NCBI GenBank assembly: GCA_031283825.1
Contig: JAITAZ010000353.1
Coordinates: forward strand, 1-6,274
DNA from: Planctomycetaceae bacterium
GTDB lineage: Bacteria; Planctomycetota; Planctomycetia; Pirellulales; Thermoguttaceae
Length of the DNA stretch: 6,274 nucleotides
Direction: 5' to 3'
Shown here: piece by piece, positions 1 to 5,086 of the stretch
How positions within the stretch are numbered: position 1 is the first letter of the stretch
How the letters are laid out: each line of letters begins with the position of its first letter
Notes under the pieces: model-generated
What the model was told of the DNA's origin: nothing
Databases searched by the model: none
The model's input: only the letters and a program-made list of their open reading frames with translations
Made by a program: the position numbers and the translations under genes

Positions 1-263
1 GAGTCCCGAGAGATGAATGCAAATAATAAAACAAAGAACAAAGAAAATATTCCAGAAAACAATACGAAATATCGTAACGAAAATAATTCAAAAAATAAAA
101 CAGACAATAATAATCCAGCTGTTATCGCCGTAAAAATTATCTTGGCTAATCCGCGATTTTTTAATCGTGCAAGAATCTTGCCAATGCTAATAGAATTATC
201 GACATTTTGAATGTCAACAGCAAGAAGTACAAATTTTTGATAAAAATCGCTTCTATAGTTCAC
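1..263 (-). CDS. Probable membrane protein, 5' part, cut by the window's left edge
   Basis: I do not recognise a family. On the minus strand a frame is open from an in-frame TAA at 279-281 to the window edge, so the C-terminus is missing. The readable part has a polar N-terminal region (VDIQNVDNSISIGKILARLK) followed by two strongly hydrophobic stretches, roughly residues 48-63 and 67-82 counted from GTG. They are separated by ELFSLRY, which suggests a two-helix membrane hairpin. The only standard start in the frame is GTG at 261-263; there is no ATG or TTG close downstream. That GTG sits directly at the end of a 12-G run, with no normally spaced Shine-Dalgarno. An ATG at 316-318 and another at 283-285 would read into this frame if the G run were 11 or 14 long, so the 5' end may be frameshifted or phase-variable. 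The opposite strand of this segment reads as Asn/Lys-rich low complexity, as expected for the antisense of a Leu/Phe-rich gene. Whether it is coding is moderately uncertain. Confidence 0.45.
   Translation of the reverse strand, partial: MNYRSDFYQKFVLLAVDIQNVDNSISIGKILARLKNRGLAKIIFTAITAGLLLSVLFFELFSLRYFVLFSGIFSLFFVLLFAFISRD
201..254. other. Two adjacent small inverted repeats at the 5' end of the left-edge gene
   Basis: The first is GACATT (201-206) / AATGTC (210-215) with a 3-base loop. The second is AGAAG (223-227) / CTTCT (250-254) enclosing ATTTTT (233-238) / AAAAAT (242-247). Both lie inside the first codons of the left-edge frame, so they could fold in the mRNA near the start or be protein-binding sites. 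They are short and AT-rich, and chance is a real alternative. Confidence 0.3.
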
Positions 264-274
264 CCCCCCCCCCC
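263..274. repeat. Homopolymer tract C12 (G12 on the coding minus strand)
   Basis: Twelve consecutive C on the plus strand, in otherwise AT-rich DNA, lie exactly at the start of the left-edge reading frame. Long G/C homopolymers slip during replication, and in many bacteria they act as on/off switches when placed in or just before a gene. Here a length of 11 or 14 would fuse the frames beginning at ATG 316-318 or ATG 283-285 to the membrane-protein frame. With 12, both ATG frames end at a TAG at 254-256. The exact length is also what sequencing and assembly most often get wrong. Confidence 0.85.
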
Positions 275-370
275 AATCTTAACATGGGGAGAAGGTATTT
301 AAAAAGACTCGAGGGCATGACGCTAAAATTTTGTAAATTGATTTTAATGTTTAGTAAATTTCATTCGGTT

Positions 371-423
371 AAAAAACAGGACATTTCATATTTCGACTTT
401 ACGACACGAAATTAAATTGTCCT
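371..423 (-). terminator. Possible rho-independent terminator, minus strand
   Basis: AGGACA (378-383) pairs with TGTCCT (418-423). Inside, ATTTCG (390-395) pairs with CGAAAT (407-412), with further AT pairs between the two blocks. On the minus strand the stem is followed by one G and then six T (376-371), the arrangement of an intrinsic terminator. It would stop minus-strand transcription before the left-edge gene. The stem is AT-rich and interrupted, so efficiency is doubtful. Confidence 0.35.
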
Positions 424-659
424 TAAAAAAACGTTAATTGAATATTTGCTTATCGGCAGATTTAATTAACCTATTTATAAATTATAAATCAATTTTGCAT
501 AAAACCGAAAATAACTCATAAAAGGATTCAGCAGAAAATAACAAATATTCCACCATTACGCCACACGCGGATTATCGGGGAATTTTAACTTACGGTTTAG
601 AAATTTTTTAATTATTTTTCGTAAAAGATAAATAGGAATTTTTGCTTTATTTTTTTGAT

Positions 660-860
660 CGGTAACAAATGGTTGTTTTTTTGGGGGGACTTAGGGGACA
701 TTGGGGACGCTGGGGACACAGGGGACGTTCTTGTTTGAGATCTGGGATTGATGGCTCGGCGGGGGACAGAATTTAAAGAAAAAAATTTCTCTTTGTTAAA
801 AGCTATTGTTTTCTGTTGAGTCGTTAATCTTGGTTTTTAAAAAAACCGTGAACGGTTACG
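660..860 (+). repeat. Palindromic GGGGAC repeat element, copy A (degenerate)
   Basis: The copy begins with GGTAACAAATGGTT (661-674), a T run, and then five GGGGAC units. It continues with TTGTTTGAGATC, which matches TTGTTTGAAATC in the better copies. Positions 815-827 (TGTTGAGTCGTTA) correspond to the inner stem region of the other copies, but the stem is broken here. The distal GTCCCC arm is missing or lost. The copy runs into the small AACCG hairpin shared with copy B. Its left end is an inverted match to the outer end of copy B at 991-1004, so 660-1004 as a whole is bounded by inverted repeats. Confidence 0.65.
685..729 (+). repeat. Five tandem GGGGACNNN units with exact 9-base period
   Basis: GGGGAC occurs at 685, 694, 703, 712 and 721, each followed by three variable bases (TTA, ATT, GCT, ACA, GTT). 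The hexamer is invariant while the spacer trinucleotide differs in every unit, which looks like a constrained motif with fixed phasing rather than a fresh tandem duplication. One further out-of-phase GGGGGACA occurs at 761-768. Confidence 0.9.
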
Positions 861-868
861 TTTTTTTT
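844..868. terminator. Small hairpin with T runs on both sides
   Basis: AACCG (844-848) and CGGTT (853-857) form a 5-bp stem with a TGAA loop, followed on the plus strand by ACG and eight T (861-868). On the minus strand the same stem (loop TTCA) is followed directly by five T (845-841 complement), so it could terminate readthrough from the glycosyltransferase gene. The motif recurs imperfectly at 5219-5236 near the other repeat cluster, so it may simply be part of the repeat. The stem is very short. Confidence 0.3.
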
Positions 869-1004
869 AAGGGGACAAAGGGGAACGTTTGGGTTGAAAA
901 TCTGTTTGAAACGACTCAAAAGCGGTTTCTTTTGAGTCAATAATCTCCCGCCGATTTCAAACAACAATGTCTCTTTTGTCCCCTAAAAAAAACCATTTGT
1001 TCCG
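861..1004 (-). repeat. Palindromic GGGGAC repeat element, copy B (well preserved)
   Basis: Read on the minus strand, the copy starts with GGAACAAATGGTT (1003-991). A T run and GGGGACAAA (units at 978-986 and 969-977) follow, then TGTTTGAAATCGGCGGGAG and an inner stem-loop. The copy ends with TTCCCC/GTCCCC units (871-884) and an A run (868-861 on the minus strand). The inner stem is GACTCAAAAG (913-922) / CTTTTGAGTC (929-938), 10 perfect pairs with a 6-base loop. The outer stem is TGTTTGAAA (903-911) / TTTCAAACA (955-963). It matches copy C at 4884-5044 almost base for base through this core. Confidence 0.85.
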
Positions 1005-1035
1005 TTCAAAACGTACCAAAATTTTCACTGAAATA

Positions 1036-2601
1036 TTACTTGTTTTTTTTCGACGAATTAGGCGAATATAAAAATATTTCTATATTATTAAATTCAAAAT
1101 CATATCGTTTTTTTCCGAATCTCTTTTGATAGTCTGCACGATTGTAAAGCAAATGCCTAACAACTTCATCCGGCGTATGACGATCAAAAACTATCGGAAT
1201 CCACACGCGTCCCGCATAATCCTTATTCTGATCAACTAATCTCTCCAACAAATCAACGCCCCTCTCATAACGCTGAACCTTCGGCTCAAGCTCAGGAATA
1301 TAACGATTCGCATCAAGCGGAAAACAAATAATACAATCGCCCTCCTGCCAATGTTCCCGAATATATCCATAAGCAGATCGCCAATCAAATCGTCCGCCAT
1401 CCTGATAATAACTCGCAATCGCAGGTATATTAAAAAATAAAATAAAAATAAGCCAAATCACCGCAAAAACTCGACCATAATAAATCTTCGATTGAATAAT
1501 CAACCTAAAAATCCAATCAATAAATAACGCTAAAATTACAAAAAAAGGAAAACAAAAAAGAAAACTATAATGACTAATATACGTTATCACAAAAGGAAGA
1601 AATACAATCGACACCCCACAAAATAAAACACAAATCAACCAATATAAATATCCAACACGTCGAAAATTAAACAATACAAACAAAAACGCCGGAACAAAAA
1701 ACATCGATAACGACCAACCAAAATTAAACATAAACCCAACAACCGCATTTATCGACGAAACGCCAGACGTCTGAAAATTATTCCACGACCTCGCAAGAGG
1801 CATAACATGAAATACCGCTATCAACAATAAAATAATCGACCAAAATACTAAAATAAAATCAACACAACCAAACGAAAAATTTCTCCACGCAAAATTCTTG
1901 CCCATAAAATTCTTTGACGCATCTTTCTGATTAGACTTTTTCGTTACAAAAAATTCAAATAATATACCAATTATTAAAAATCCCCAGATCAATCCAGCCA
2001 ACGAATGCGTCAATACCATCAGAATCGCCATTACGCCCATCACTATCGCCACAACCACAGAACGCTTAACAACAAGATGTCCGCCCAAAAGCAATACAAC
2101 CGATATACAAAGAAACGCTTGACTATAAAATCTGTTGTTCTGACTCTGCAAAATATGCATCGGACACAAAAGAATCAATAGCGCAAGAATCAAACTCGCC
2201 GAACCGCCAAACAACGAATACGATAACAAAAATATTATTCCAACACCAAACGATCCCATCACCGCCGGAAATACCCTAGAACCAAACTCGTCATCGCCAA
2301 AAATTTTATAATTCAACCAATGAACAAAATAAGCCGCAATAATCATCTTCGGCAATCGCGTAAATTGCGTCTCGCCCTCGCCATGACTAGAACTAAACAT
2401 ATACACCGGAATCGATTGACCATCAAAAAAATATCGCGTCTCCATCGTCGTATAATTCTCGTCAAAACCATGAGACCACAACCCAAGATTATAAAAACGC
2501 AACACGCCAGAAAAAATAATCAATACCACAAACAACACAAATCGAAACCATCGATTAGAAAAATAATCTGCTTCAATAGAATTAGACATAGAATTAGACA
2601 T
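1036..2601 (-). CDS. Integral membrane glycosyltransferase, ArnT/PMT-like (GT39/GT83 superfamily)
   Basis: A 521-residue polytopic membrane protein. Proteins of this fold (GT-C) take a sugar from a polyprenyl-phosphate carrier on the outer face of the inner membrane and attach it to a lipid or protein. The first helix is about residues 21-38. It is followed by an external loop with WSHGFDENYT (42-51), where D47-E48 occupy the place of the family's catalytic acidic pair. A loop with QNNRFYSQAF (about 153-162) matches the conserved Arg/Tyr region before the next helices. Roughly ten or more hydrophobic segments extend to about residue 400. A soluble C-terminal domain (from DWRSAYG at 406 to the end) resembles the domain in many bacterial ArnT-like proteins, where WR..YGYIREHW precedes a strand with a GD turn. 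Start ATG 2599-2601 has AAAAGG five bases upstream; a second in-frame ATG lies four codons in. The acceptor cannot be deduced. It stands alone, in the same direction as nusB, 246 bases downstream of it. Confidence 0.8.
   Translation of the reverse strand: MSNSMSNSIEADYFSNRWFRFVLFVVLIIFSGVLRFYNLGLWSHGFDENYTTMETRYFFDGQSIPVYMFSSSHGEGETQFTRLPKMIIAAYFVHWLNYKIFGDDEFGSRVFPAVMGSFGVGIIFLLSYSLFGGSASLILALLILLCPMHILQSQNNRFYSQAFLCISVVLLLGGHLVVKRSVVVAIVMGVMAILMVLTHSLAGLIWGFLIIGILFEFFVTKKSNQKDASKNFMGKNFAWRNFSFGCVDFILVFWSIILLLIAVFHVMPLARSWNNFQTSGVSSINAVVGFMFNFGWSLSMFFVPAFLFVLFNFRRVGYLYWLICVLFCGVSIVFLPFVITYISHYSFLFCFPFFVILALFIDWIFRLIIQSKIYYGRVFAVIWLIFILFFNIPAIASYYQDGGRFDWRSAYGYIREHWQEGDCIICFPLDANRYIPELEPKVQRYERGVDLLERLVDQNKDYAGRVWIPIVFDRHTPDEVVRHLLYNRADYQKRFGKKRYDFEFNNIEIFLYSPNSSKKNK
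2578..2601 (-). repeat. 12-base tandem duplication at the glycosyltransferase start
   Basis: The first eight codons are two exact copies of the same 12 bases, encoding MSNS twice, so the gene has two in-frame ATG starts four codons apart. It looks like a recent slippage duplication with little effect on the protein. The Shine-Dalgarno-like AAAAGG is correctly spaced only for the upstream ATG. Confidence 0.85.
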
Positions 2602-2692
2602 CGTACCTTTTTAAACATTATGGAATCTCAAAAAAACAACTTTGTAATTTTTCAATAGAATTTTTTTTACAATACTTTATCAGTCCGCAAAG

Positions 2693-2739
2693 ACGACATC
2701 ATGAAATTAATTTATCGTTACAATAATTCATAATGTCGT
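2693..2739. other. Inverted repeat in the gap between nusB and the glycosyltransferase gene
   Basis: ACGACAT (2693-2699) pairs with ATGTCGT (2733-2739). After one C/A mismatch, ATGAA (2701-2705) pairs with TTCAT (2727-2731), around a loop of about 21 bases. It lies about 90 bases upstream of the glycosyltransferase start. No T run follows on either strand, so it is not an obvious terminator. An operator or mRNA leader hairpin is possible, but nothing shows which. Confidence 0.35.
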
Positions 2740-2830
2740 TTCTGCACGGCGTCATAAATATTCCAATGAAATTTACAAAAAATAAGTCTTTATAAATACC
2801 CTTGATAATAAAAATTATTACAACTCACAA

Positions 2831-2879
2831 ACGACAACAGAAACTTACTAATTCGGCAGTTTCGGCTTGTCGTTTTTTT
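2831..2879 (+). terminator. Intrinsic-terminator-like hairpin overlapping the nusB stop codon
   Basis: ACGACAA (2831-2837) pairs with TTGTCGT (2867-2873), and GAAACT (2840-2845) pairs with AGTTTC (2858-2863) inside it. On the plus strand a T run (2873-2879) follows, which is the terminator form. On the minus strand, the direction of nusB, the stem is followed only by TTGTGAGTTG, a weak tail. The nusB TAG (2848-2850) falls in the loop. It may end nusB transcription weakly and block antisense transcription from the other side. Confidence 0.5.
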
Positions 2880-3318
2880 CCATTTTTCCGAAACGGTCTA
2901 GTATGCCGTTTACAAACGACGCCGAATCCTTACCGCTAAATTTTTTCGCTAACTCTATCGCCTCATTTATTACAACCGATAACGGAGTGTCCATGTAAAA
3001 AATTTCATACGTTGCCAAACGCAAAATATTACGATCAATCGACGTCATTCTTTCCAACGACCAATTACGCGCAACTTGACGTAACTTCGTATCTATTTCT
3101 TTTCGTTTTTCTTCTACGCCGTCAATAAGTTGCCGCGTGAATTTATAAATTTTGTCATGCTCCGGCAATTCAGATTCTAAAAATTCGTCTATCAACTCCC
3201 GACGCGAATCGGGATTCATGTCGTTCTGATACAACACCTGAAACGCAACCGTCCTCGCAAGAATACGATTCCCAAATTTACTACCGACATAATCCGAAAT
3301 ATTATTTATCGTTTCCAT
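2848..3318 (-). CDS. nusB: Transcription antitermination protein NusB
   Basis: NusB binds the boxA RNA of rRNA leaders together with S10 (NusE), helping polymerase read through and the rRNA be processed; it acts in the cytoplasm. The 156 residues contain the family landmarks. An N-terminal helix has ARTVAFQVLYQ (21-31), followed by an acidic variable region (38-56). NWSLERMTSIDRNILRLATYEI (from 85) is the most conserved block, and INEAIELAKKFSGKDSASFV (117-136) with NGILD closes the all-helical fold. Length is slightly above the usual 130-150 because of a short N-terminal extension and a Lys-rich tail. I chose ATG 3316-3318. A TTG at 3331-3333 would add five residues, and neither start has a good Shine-Dalgarno. 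The common neighbour ribH is absent here, so the gene appears to stand alone. A hairpin covers its stop codon. Confidence 0.95.
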   Translation of the reverse strand: METINNISDYVGSKFGNRILARTVAFQVLYQNDMNPDSRRELIDEFLESELPEHDKIYKFTRQLIDGVEEKRKEIDTKLRQVARNWSLERMTSIDRNILRLATYEIFYMDTPLSVVINEAIELAKKFSGKDSASFVNGILDRFGKMEKNDKPKLPN

Positions 3319-3760
3319 AATCAATTTCTGCAATCAATACAACTCGCCATATCTCCACAATGAAATTCGTCGATCAAAAAAGCTATTTCGTTAAAAAAAA
3401 TCTACTTGCCGACAAAGAAACAAACAACGACTCTAACCCAAATTTCAAGTGCAAACGCTCAAACGCAAATCACAAGAAGTATATCCTGATATGAAATCCC
3501 CGCAAGCAGAGCTATTCAAAAAAAGAATTGCCCGAAGTTCGCTTGTCAAACCGCTTTTTTATGATACTTTAATTTACGCAACGTCTCAGCAACATTATTC
3601 GGATTGACGTTGCAGCTTTTGTACAAACAAAATTTTAAATTTTTCACACTTGAATTTTCGGATAGAACCGCTGATTATTCTCAAAAAACAGACTTTCCCG
3701 CTTTTGAGTCGCCGAAAAATCATAGTACGGGTTGTATATCAAAAAAATAAGGCGAAAATA
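3319..3760. other. Divergent intergenic region between nusB and the nuclease gene
   Basis: This 440-base gap should hold the promoters for both flanking genes, which point away from each other. An open frame at 3360-3494 (44 codons, starting MKFVDQKSYF, rich in Asn and Lys) has no Shine-Dalgarno and no recognisable similarity, and I do not call it a gene. A TTG at 3650 could extend the nuclease frame by 37 residues, but that stretch lacks a ribosome site. An 8-bp inverted repeat lies at 3578-3613. None of the GGGGAC repeat seen in the other large gaps is present. Confidence 0.6.
3578..3613. other. 8-bp inverted repeat upstream of the nuclease gene
   Basis: GCAACGTC (3578-3585) and GACGTTGC (3606-3613) are perfect inverted copies 20 bases apart, about 150 bases before the nuclease start. 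This is GC-richer than its surroundings. It is followed by AGCTTTTG, too short a T run for a confident terminator. It could equally be a dyad operator site. Confidence 0.35.
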
Positions 3761-4870
3761 ATGAAATTATCCGATAAAAGATCAAGTCAAAACGTGTCGG
3801 AATCAAAAGACCTGTCGAAAACGCAAGTCAAAGACATTTTAAAATTGTTTCCGAAATTTTATCAACACGACCAGTTTTGCAAAGACGTATTTTTAGAATT
3901 GTTCTTTGTGATAGAAATATTGCGATCAATTTTAAGCAAGTCAATTTTACAAGAACTCGACATCGATAAAATGGAAATCGATAATTCATTGCTTATCGAC
4001 GAGGATTTTCGTAACAATTTTATCGACGTTATTTATCGAATTCCAATCAAAGACAGCAATCAATACGCTTACTTGATAATCGACTTTAAATCAACCAACG
4101 ACTTCGGCACAATATTTCAACTGCTACGATATTCCTACAATAAATGGCGAAAGATTTGGGAAAAAAGAGTCGAAACAGGACAACTTTTACTGCCTTGCAT
4201 TATGGCGTTGATATTTCACTGCGGAGAGAGTAAATTTACGTCTCCGCAAAACGTATCAGAACTTGTTGATCTTCCGAAAAGCTCGAAATTACGACGACTA
4301 GCGATTAACTTTCATTCGTCGTTGTATGATTTGAATACCAAATCGTCAAGACGATTGCCAAAAGTTCCGTTAGTCAACATGTTTTTTCGCACGTTACAAA
4401 TTGCAAGAAGTAAAAAAGTAAACGAACAATCTATAGCATTGTTTGACAAATTTAAGGATCGTTTAATAAACGATAATTTACTGTCGCGGATGTGGGACAA
4501 GTGTGTATATTATTTGTACACCAGCGCCAAATATTTTACGCTTGAAACATATCAGCGACTAATCAATTTAACCAAAGAATTAGGAGTAAAAATTATGTCC
4601 CCATCCGCCGCAGAAACTTACTACAGCCAAGCCACAACCATAGCTACAGTTAAAGGTAAAGCTGAAGGTATTGCCGAAGGTAAAGTTGAAGGTAAAGTTG
4701 AAGGTAAAGTTGAATTAATAATTAGAACATTAACGCGACGTATTGAAGAACCGTCGTTAAGGTTGAAAAAAAGGATTATGCGGATTCAATCTGAATCTAA
4801 GCTCAACGAGCTTTTTGATTTTGCTCTTGAATGCGTATCGCTTGGAGAATTTGAGACGGCGTTGAATTGA
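3761..4870 (+). CDS. Rpn/YhgA-like PD-(D/E)XK nuclease with C-terminal DUF4351-like domain
   Basis: The 369 residues fit the Rpn family (recombination-promoting nuclease, formerly 'putative transposase YhgA-like', Transposase_31). In E. coli these proteins are DNA endonucleases linked to RecA-independent recombination and phage defence. The core reads FIDVIYRIPI (88-96) with D89, then YLIIDFKST (104-112) with D108-x-K110 as the (D/E)XK pair, then FQLLRYSYNKW (119-129) with Q120 and Y124. This is the expected order of the PD-(D/E)XK motifs, with Asp instead of the common Glu. After a helical middle comes a linker of five EGK-type repeats (299-318). LIIRTLTRRIEE (319-330) and a terminal helix with KLNELFDFALECVSLGEFE complete the DUF4351-like end. 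Start ATG 3761 has AAGGCG eight bases upstream; the frame opens further upstream but without a ribosome site. An internal start at 4595 may yield a short form. A repeat element begins 13 bases after the stop. All motifs look intact, so the gene is probably active. Confidence 0.85.
   Translation: MKLSDKRSSQNVSESKDLSKTQVKDILKLFPKFYQHDQFCKDVFLELFFVIEILRSILSKSILQELDIDKMEIDNSLLIDEDFRNNFIDVIYRIPIKDSNQYAYLIIDFKSTNDFGTIFQLLRYSYNKWRKIWEKRVETGQLLLPCIMALIFHCGESKFTSPQNVSELVDLPKSSKLRRLAINFHSSLYDLNTKSSRRLPKVPLVNMFFRTLQIARSKKVNEQSIALFDKFKDRLINDNLLSRMWDKCVYYLYTSAKYFTLETYQRLINLTKELGVKIMSPSAAETYYSQATTIATVKGKAEGIAEGKVEGKVEGKVELIIRTLTRRIEEPSLRLKKRIMRIQSESKLNELFDFALECVSLGEFETALN
4581..4586 (+). promoter_or_regulatory. 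Strong internal Shine-Dalgarno TAGGAG
   Basis: TAGGAG ends eight bases before ATG 4595. The main starts in the window have only AAGG-type sites (glycosyltransferase, nuclease, acyltransferase) or none (nusB). A better site inside a gene than at its own start is what suggests that it is used. Confidence 0.6.
4595..4870 (+). CDS. Possible internal in-frame gene: short C-terminal Rpn product (91 aa)
   Basis: Within the nuclease gene, ATG 4595-4597 (residue 279 of the long form) is in frame. It is preceded by TAGGAG with an 8-base spacer, the best Shine-Dalgarno in the window. The product would start MSPSAAETYYSQ, carry the five EGK-type repeats at residues 21-40, and end with the complete DUF4351-like domain, without any catalytic residue. 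In E. coli rpnA a short product from an internal start has been reported to inhibit the toxic full-length nuclease, so the layout suggests an intragenic antitoxin. That function is inferred by analogy. The start itself is visible in the sequence but untested. The alternative is that AGGAG arises by chance from the codons of Leu-Gly-Val. Confidence 0.55.
   Translation: MSPSAAETYYSQATTIATVKGKAEGIAEGKVEGKVEGKVELIIRTLTRRIEEPSLRLKKRIMRIQSESKLNELFDFALECVSLGEFETALN
4655..4714 (+). repeat. Five in-frame 12-base repeats encoding a GK(V/A)E linker
   Basis: Five 12-base units fill this stretch. The last three are identical GGTAAAGTTGAA, and the first two differ (GGTAAAGCTGAA, GGTATTGCCGAA). They encode G-K-A-E, G-I-A-E and three G-K-V-E blocks between the nuclease part and the DUF4351-like domain. 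The identical units are prone to slippage, which would change linker length by four residues without shifting the frame. Similar E-G-K/E-G-R runs are common in this protein family. Confidence 0.9.
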
Positions 4871-4883
4871 TATACTTGGAACA

Positions 4884-5044
4884 GTAACAAATGGTTCTTT
4901 TTTTATTGGACAAATGAGACCTCGTTGTTTGAAATCGGCGGAGATTAACGACTCAAAAGAAATCGCTTTTGAGTCGTTTCAAACAGATTTTCAACCAAAA
5001 CGTCCCATTCGTCCCCAATGTCTCATTCGTCCCCTTAAAAAAAA
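4884..5044 (+). repeat. Palindromic GGGGAC repeat element, copy C
   Basis: The copy begins GTAACAAATGGTT (4884-4896), then a T run and a weakened left array (TTGGACAAA, TGAGACCTC). TGTTTGAAA (4926-4934) pairs with TTTCAAACA (4977-4985). Inside, CGACTCAAAAG (4949-4959) and CTTTTGAGTCG (4966-4976) form an 11-bp perfect stem with a 6-base loop. A conserved 14-base stretch (4935-4948, TCGGCGGAGATTAA) bulges on the left side only. The right array has four GTCCCC-like units at exact 9-base steps (5002, 5011, 5020, 5029), then TTA and an A run to 5044. It starts 13 bases after the nuclease stop codon and is the inverse of copy B. Confidence 0.85.
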
Positions 5045-5086
5045 CAGCGAGTAAATCGGGAATCTCTAAAAACTCAAATTTTATTG

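Larger units (their letters stand above)
264..1035. other. Non-coding stretch between the left-edge gene and the glycosyltransferase
   Basis: I see no convincing gene on either strand. Positions 264-370 lie just upstream of the left-edge gene and should hold its leader. Positions 371-423 hold a terminator-like hairpin. Positions 424-659 are AT-rich DNA in which I see no clear structure. Positions 660-1004 are the composite palindromic repeat described separately. Positions 1005-1035 separate the repeat from the glycosyltransferase stop codon. No reliable promoter can be named, because near-consensus -10 sequences are too common in DNA this AT-rich. Confidence 0.6.

Noticed and set aside
13..210. 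Plus-strand frame of 65 codons rich in Asn and Lys
   Set aside because: Its composition is what the antisense of a Leu/Phe-rich membrane gene gives. The minus-strand frame over the same bases is longer, runs off the edge and reads like a real membrane protein.
685..729. CRISPR-like array
   Set aside because: The repeat is 6 bases and the spacer 3, far below CRISPR sizes, with complementary arrays on the other arm and no cas genes.
1236..1418. Minus-strand frame of 60 codons
   Set aside because: It lies inside the glycosyltransferase gene in another frame, with no ribosome site or recognisable motif.
2320..2658. Plus-strand frame of 112 codons opposite the glycosyltransferase start
   Set aside because: It is antisense to the N-terminal half of a well-supported gene, is rich in Arg, His and Lys as expected for an antisense shadow, and has no family features.
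3360..3494. Small frame of 44 codons between nusB and the nuclease
   Set aside because: It has no Shine-Dalgarno, no recognisable similarity and low-complexity Asn/Lys content. It is kept only as a note in the intergenic entry.
3542..3567. TTGTCA ... TACTTT as a promoter for the nuclease
   Set aside because: The match to the -10 consensus is weak and such matches are frequent in AT-rich DNA; it is about 190 bases from the start codon.
3650..3760. Upstream TTG start adding 37 residues to the nuclease
   Set aside because: There is no ribosome site at TTG 3650. ATG 3761 has AAGGCG at good spacing, and the extension does not resemble the family.
4312..4500. Minus-strand frame of 62 codons
   Set aside because: It is antisense to the nuclease gene, with no supporting signal.
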